NCBI GenBank assembly: GCA_000435715.1
Contig: FR882582.1
Location: 978-8,233 of the forward strand
Direction of reading: 5' to 3'
Length of the DNA stretch: 7,256 bases
Origin: Firmicutes bacterium CAG:145
GTDB lineage: Bacteria > Bacillota > Clostridia > Peptostreptococcales > Anaerovoracaceae
Notes under the pieces: model-generated
What the model saw: only the letters and a program-made list of their open reading frames with translations
What the model was told of the DNA's origin: nothing
Database searches by the model: none
Shown here: piece after piece, positions 5,413 to 7,256 of the stretch
Numbering within the stretch: the stretch's first letter is position 1
How the letters are laid out: every line of letters starts with the position of its first letter
Translations under genes and position numbers: made by a program

Positions 5413-6558
5413 TTATTTCTCCCACTTCTTCAGGTATTCGCCGAAGGCTTCCAGACCTGCTTTGAGAGTCTCTGTATCGCCGAAAGCTCCGTAGCCGACT
5501 CTGATGGTTCCCGGCATATCGAAGTAATCTCCCGGAACGAAAAGAATCTTGCGAGGGTCTTCCATGGCGTCTTTGGCTAACGTCTCTGAATCAACGTCAT
5601 AATCGTATTTAATCAGGCAGGTAGTTCCTTTAGGGTCTCCCTTTAAGCTGAGGTGCGGCTGAGTCTTTACCCAGTCTTCCACAATCTTCTTGTTAGGCGC
5701 TAAGATTCCTCTTGCTCTTGCCCATACTTTTTCATAGTTTTCGAGAGCTACGGAAGCGACAACCTCGTCGATTATTCCGCAGCAGATGGTGTTATACGAT
5801 CTTCTGGTCTTGAATTCTTCGTATACTTCTTTGTCCTTGCATATAATCCAGCCGATTCTTGTTCCGGCCATGGAGAACATCTTTGAAAGGCTGCTTACTG
5901 AAATAGCCTTGTCGTATCCGAAGTCCATGATGGAAGGCATGTAAGTCTCGTCCATTCCTCTGTACATCTCGTCGCAGAGTATATATGCGTCAAATTCTTT
6001 GGCGATTTCCACTATCTTTGCCAGTCCGTCTTCGTAGAGAGTTATTCCGATAGGGTTGTTAGGGTTGGTCAGGGTTATGAGCTTAGTGTTCTTGTCGCAT
6101 GCTGCTCTCAGCGCGTCGAAGTCGAGTTTGTAATCCTCTTCCTCCTTAAGCTGAACTATTCTCGTCTCTATTCCGATGGATTTTGAAATATCGTAGTGCT
6201 GCTGATATGAAGGCTTGATAACAACGTGGTTGTCGCCCGGCTCAAGCAGTCCCATGATAACTATATCGTTGGCGCCTGTTCCGCCGTGAACCATCATAAC
6301 ATGATCAGGCGTAACGTCGCTCTTAGGATAAATTCCCGCTACCGCTGCTTTTACTCTAGGCGAACCTGTGGCGTCTCCGTGATGATAATGTAGGCTCATG
6401 GTCTCCATATCCTTGAGGAATTCCTGTTCATCTTGTCCTGTAACTTTAAATAATTCGTCCATAGTGAAAGCTTTTACGCAGCTGCTTCCCAGATTGATCT
6501 TTGCTAATGAATCCATAGGATTCAGCCATTCTTCCACTCCAAACCAAGCTAATTTCAT
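5413..6558 (-). CDS. PLP-dependent class I/II aminotransferase
   Basis: This is a cytoplasmic fold-type I aminotransferase of 381 residues that moves an amino group between an amino acid and a keto acid. Visible features are MMVHGGTGANDIV (88-100, cofactor phosphate region), TNPNNPIG (164-171, with Asn168), CDEMYRG (195-201, with Asp196 and Tyr199), SSLSKMFSMAGTRIGW (222-237, Schiff-base Lys226 and phosphate-binding Arg234) and TIRVGYG (351-357, Arg353 for the substrate carboxylate). All key residues are intact. The start has GGGAGGA 9 bases upstream. It follows the cyclodeaminase-family gene after 23 bases, so the two are almost certainly cotranscribed. The pairing suggests that the aminotransferase product or partner amino acid is handled by that NAD(P)-linked enzyme. 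Substrate choice cannot be read from the sequence. A lyase or cyclase activity, as in capreomycidine synthase-like members of this fold, remains possible. Confidence 0.93.
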   Translation of the reverse strand: MKLAWFGVEEWLNPMDSLAKINLGSSCVKAFTMDELFKVTGQDEQEFLKDMETMSLHYHHGDATGSPRVKAAVAGIYPKSDVTPDHVMMVHGGTGANDIVIMGLLEPGDNHVVIKPSYQQHYDISKSIGIETRIVQLKEEEDYKLDFDALRAACDKNTKLITLTNPNNPIGITLYEDGLAKIVEIAKEFDAYILCDEMYRGMDETYMPSIMDFGYDKAISVSSLSKMFSMAGTRIGWIICKDKEVYEEFKTRRSYNTICCGIIDEVVASVALENYEKVWARARGILAPNKKIVEDWVKTQPHLSLKGDPKGTTCLIKYDYDVDSETLAKDAMEDPRKILFVPGDYFDMPGTIRVGYGAFGDTETLKAGLEAFGEYLKKWEK

Positions 6559-6566
6559 CTTATCTG

Positions 6567-6573
6567 TCCTCCC
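6567..6573 (-). promoter_or_regulatory. Ribosome binding site of the aminotransferase gene
   Basis: GGGAGGA on the minus strand lies in the 23-base gap after the cyclodeaminase-family stop, 8-9 bases before the aminotransferase ATG. It supports independent initiation on a shared message. Confidence 0.7.
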
Positions 6574-6581
6574 AAATTGAT

Positions 6582-7256
6582 TTACATATCCACTTCAATG
6601 CCCATCTTGGCATCTTTAGCCTTTGTGATAGCTACTTTTGCCGCAACCAGGTCGAGTATGTACAGGCCCGTCGCGTCAAATATGGTAGTCTCGGTGTCGT
6701 TTTCTCTTCCCTTTACGATTCCGCTGAGCAGGTCTCCTATCTCGCCCACCACGTCCTCTTTCTTAAAGACGCCCTTGGCGATAGGGATTTCCATTTCTCC
6801 CACGCGCACGCACTGGGCTTTATCATCAGCATAAACCTTGGCTCCGGTAAATATATTCTCGTCTATCTCTTCCTTGCCTTCCATATCGGAACCAAGGCAG
6901 CTGAAATGAGTTCCCGGTTTTACCCAGTCCTTCATAATCATAGGTTTTGTGGCTCTTGTAACGGTGATTATGGCGTCTGCCGCTCTCGTAGCCTTCTCTA
7001 TTGATTCTTCTGCGATGAACTCCACCTTGCTTGCGTCAATCTTGAATTCTTCTTTAAGCTGGTCTTTTATCCTTGCGGCAAGACCCTGAGCCTGCGGATA
7101 ATTTACAGGATCGACTATATAAACTTTATCTATCTGCGGTCTTAATATGAGAGTTGCGGCGATCTGGAAAGGCGCTTGCTTACCGGCCCCTAAAATCATC
7201 AATGTCTTCGCGTCCTTCCGTGCCAAGGCATCAACGCCTATGGCTCCCGCCGCTCC
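6582..7256 (-). CDS. Ornithine cyclodeaminase/mu-crystallin family protein, N-terminus beyond window edge
   Basis: This is an NAD(P)-dependent enzyme of the family that includes ornithine and lysine cyclodeaminases, archaeal-type alanine dehydrogenase and ketimine reductases. The last 224 residues are visible, and the frame is open to the last base at the right edge. The first visible residues, GAAGAIGVDALARKDAKTLM, match the segment that leads into the Rossmann fold, so about 100 residues are missing. The nucleotide-binding loop is ILGAGKQAPF (21-30 of the visible part), with Asp49 in VYIVDP at the second strand end. The family motif CLGSDMEGKEEID (120-132) carries Asp124, matching the catalytic Asp of ornithine cyclodeaminase. 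DATGLYILDLVAAKVA (194-209) is the usual C-terminal motif. Apparent starts inside the window, such as TTG at 7226, are internal. With the aminotransferase downstream, reduction or oxidation of an amino acid or cyclic imine is likely; the substrate is unknown. Confidence 0.9.
   Translation of the reverse strand, partial: GAAGAIGVDALARKDAKTLMILGAGKQAPFQIAATLILRPQIDKVYIVDPVNYPQAQGLAARIKDQLKEEFKIDASKVEFIAEESIEKATRAADAIITVTRATKPMIMKDWVKPGTHFSCLGSDMEGKEEIDENIFTGAKVYADDKAQCVRVGEMEIPIAKGVFKKEDVVGEIGDLLSGIVKGRENDTETTIFDATGLYILDLVAAKVAITKAKDAKMGIEVDM

Noticed and set aside
6582..7226. Complete small gene starting with TTG at 7226
   Set aside because: The frame continues without a stop to the window edge, and the upstream residues match the cyclodeaminase family, so the TTG is an internal leucine codon.

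Overview
The window looks like a chromosomal piece of an anaerobic Firmicute, most likely a clostridial relative. The grounds are AGGAGG-type ribosome binding sites, sigma-A-type promoters, moderate base composition with frequent ATA and AGA codons, oxygen-sensitive iron-sulfur and metal-handling genes, and an FHA/SEDS/PBP cell-wall cluster. Species cannot be named from sequence alone. There is no sign of an insertion sequence, prophage, CRISPR array, tRNA or rRNA.

Layout. (1) Positions 1-2980, minus strand: a cell-wall synthesis pair. An FHA domain fused to a RodA/FtsW-type glycosyltransferase (SEDS protein) is followed, with a 4-base ATGA overlap, by a compact class B penicillin-binding protein that runs off the left edge. 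The pair has its own extended -10 promoter and is separated from the upstream unit by a strong two-way terminator hairpin. (2) Positions 3122-3976, minus strand: a small two-gene unit encoding a DUF134/UPF0251 Cys-rich DNA-binding protein and a NifX/NifB-type (dinitrogenase Fe-Mo cofactor family) protein with a His/Cys-rich tail. It is driven by a perfect-consensus TTGACA-17-TATAAT promoter. (3) Positions 4134-5288, plus strand: an aldo/keto reductase with a C-terminal two-cluster ferredoxin domain, transcribed divergently from the regulator. The two promoters stand back to back in 157 bases, which hold a repeated CATATGTCA element. (4) Positions 5413-7256, minus strand: an amino-acid unit with an ornithine cyclodeaminase/mu-crystallin family oxidoreductase (its N-terminus lies beyond the right edge) followed by a class I/II PLP aminotransferase, ending in a hairpin-plus-T-tract terminator.

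How the genes work together. The SEDS protein polymerises glycan strands and the PBP crosslinks them; the fused FHA domain suggests control by a Ser/Thr kinase. The Cys-rich regulator, metal-binding NifX-like protein and Fe-S oxidoreductase look like a metal- or redox-responsive module, although the signal and targets are inferred. The aminotransferase and cyclodeaminase-family dehydrogenase probably act in sequence on an amino or keto acid (or cyclic imine), as suits an amino-acid-fermenting anaerobe. The most interesting points are the FHA-SEDS fusion, which condenses part of the actinobacterial fhaB-pstP-rodA-pbpA-pknA-pknB arrangement into one protein, and the divergent control region with its repeated element.
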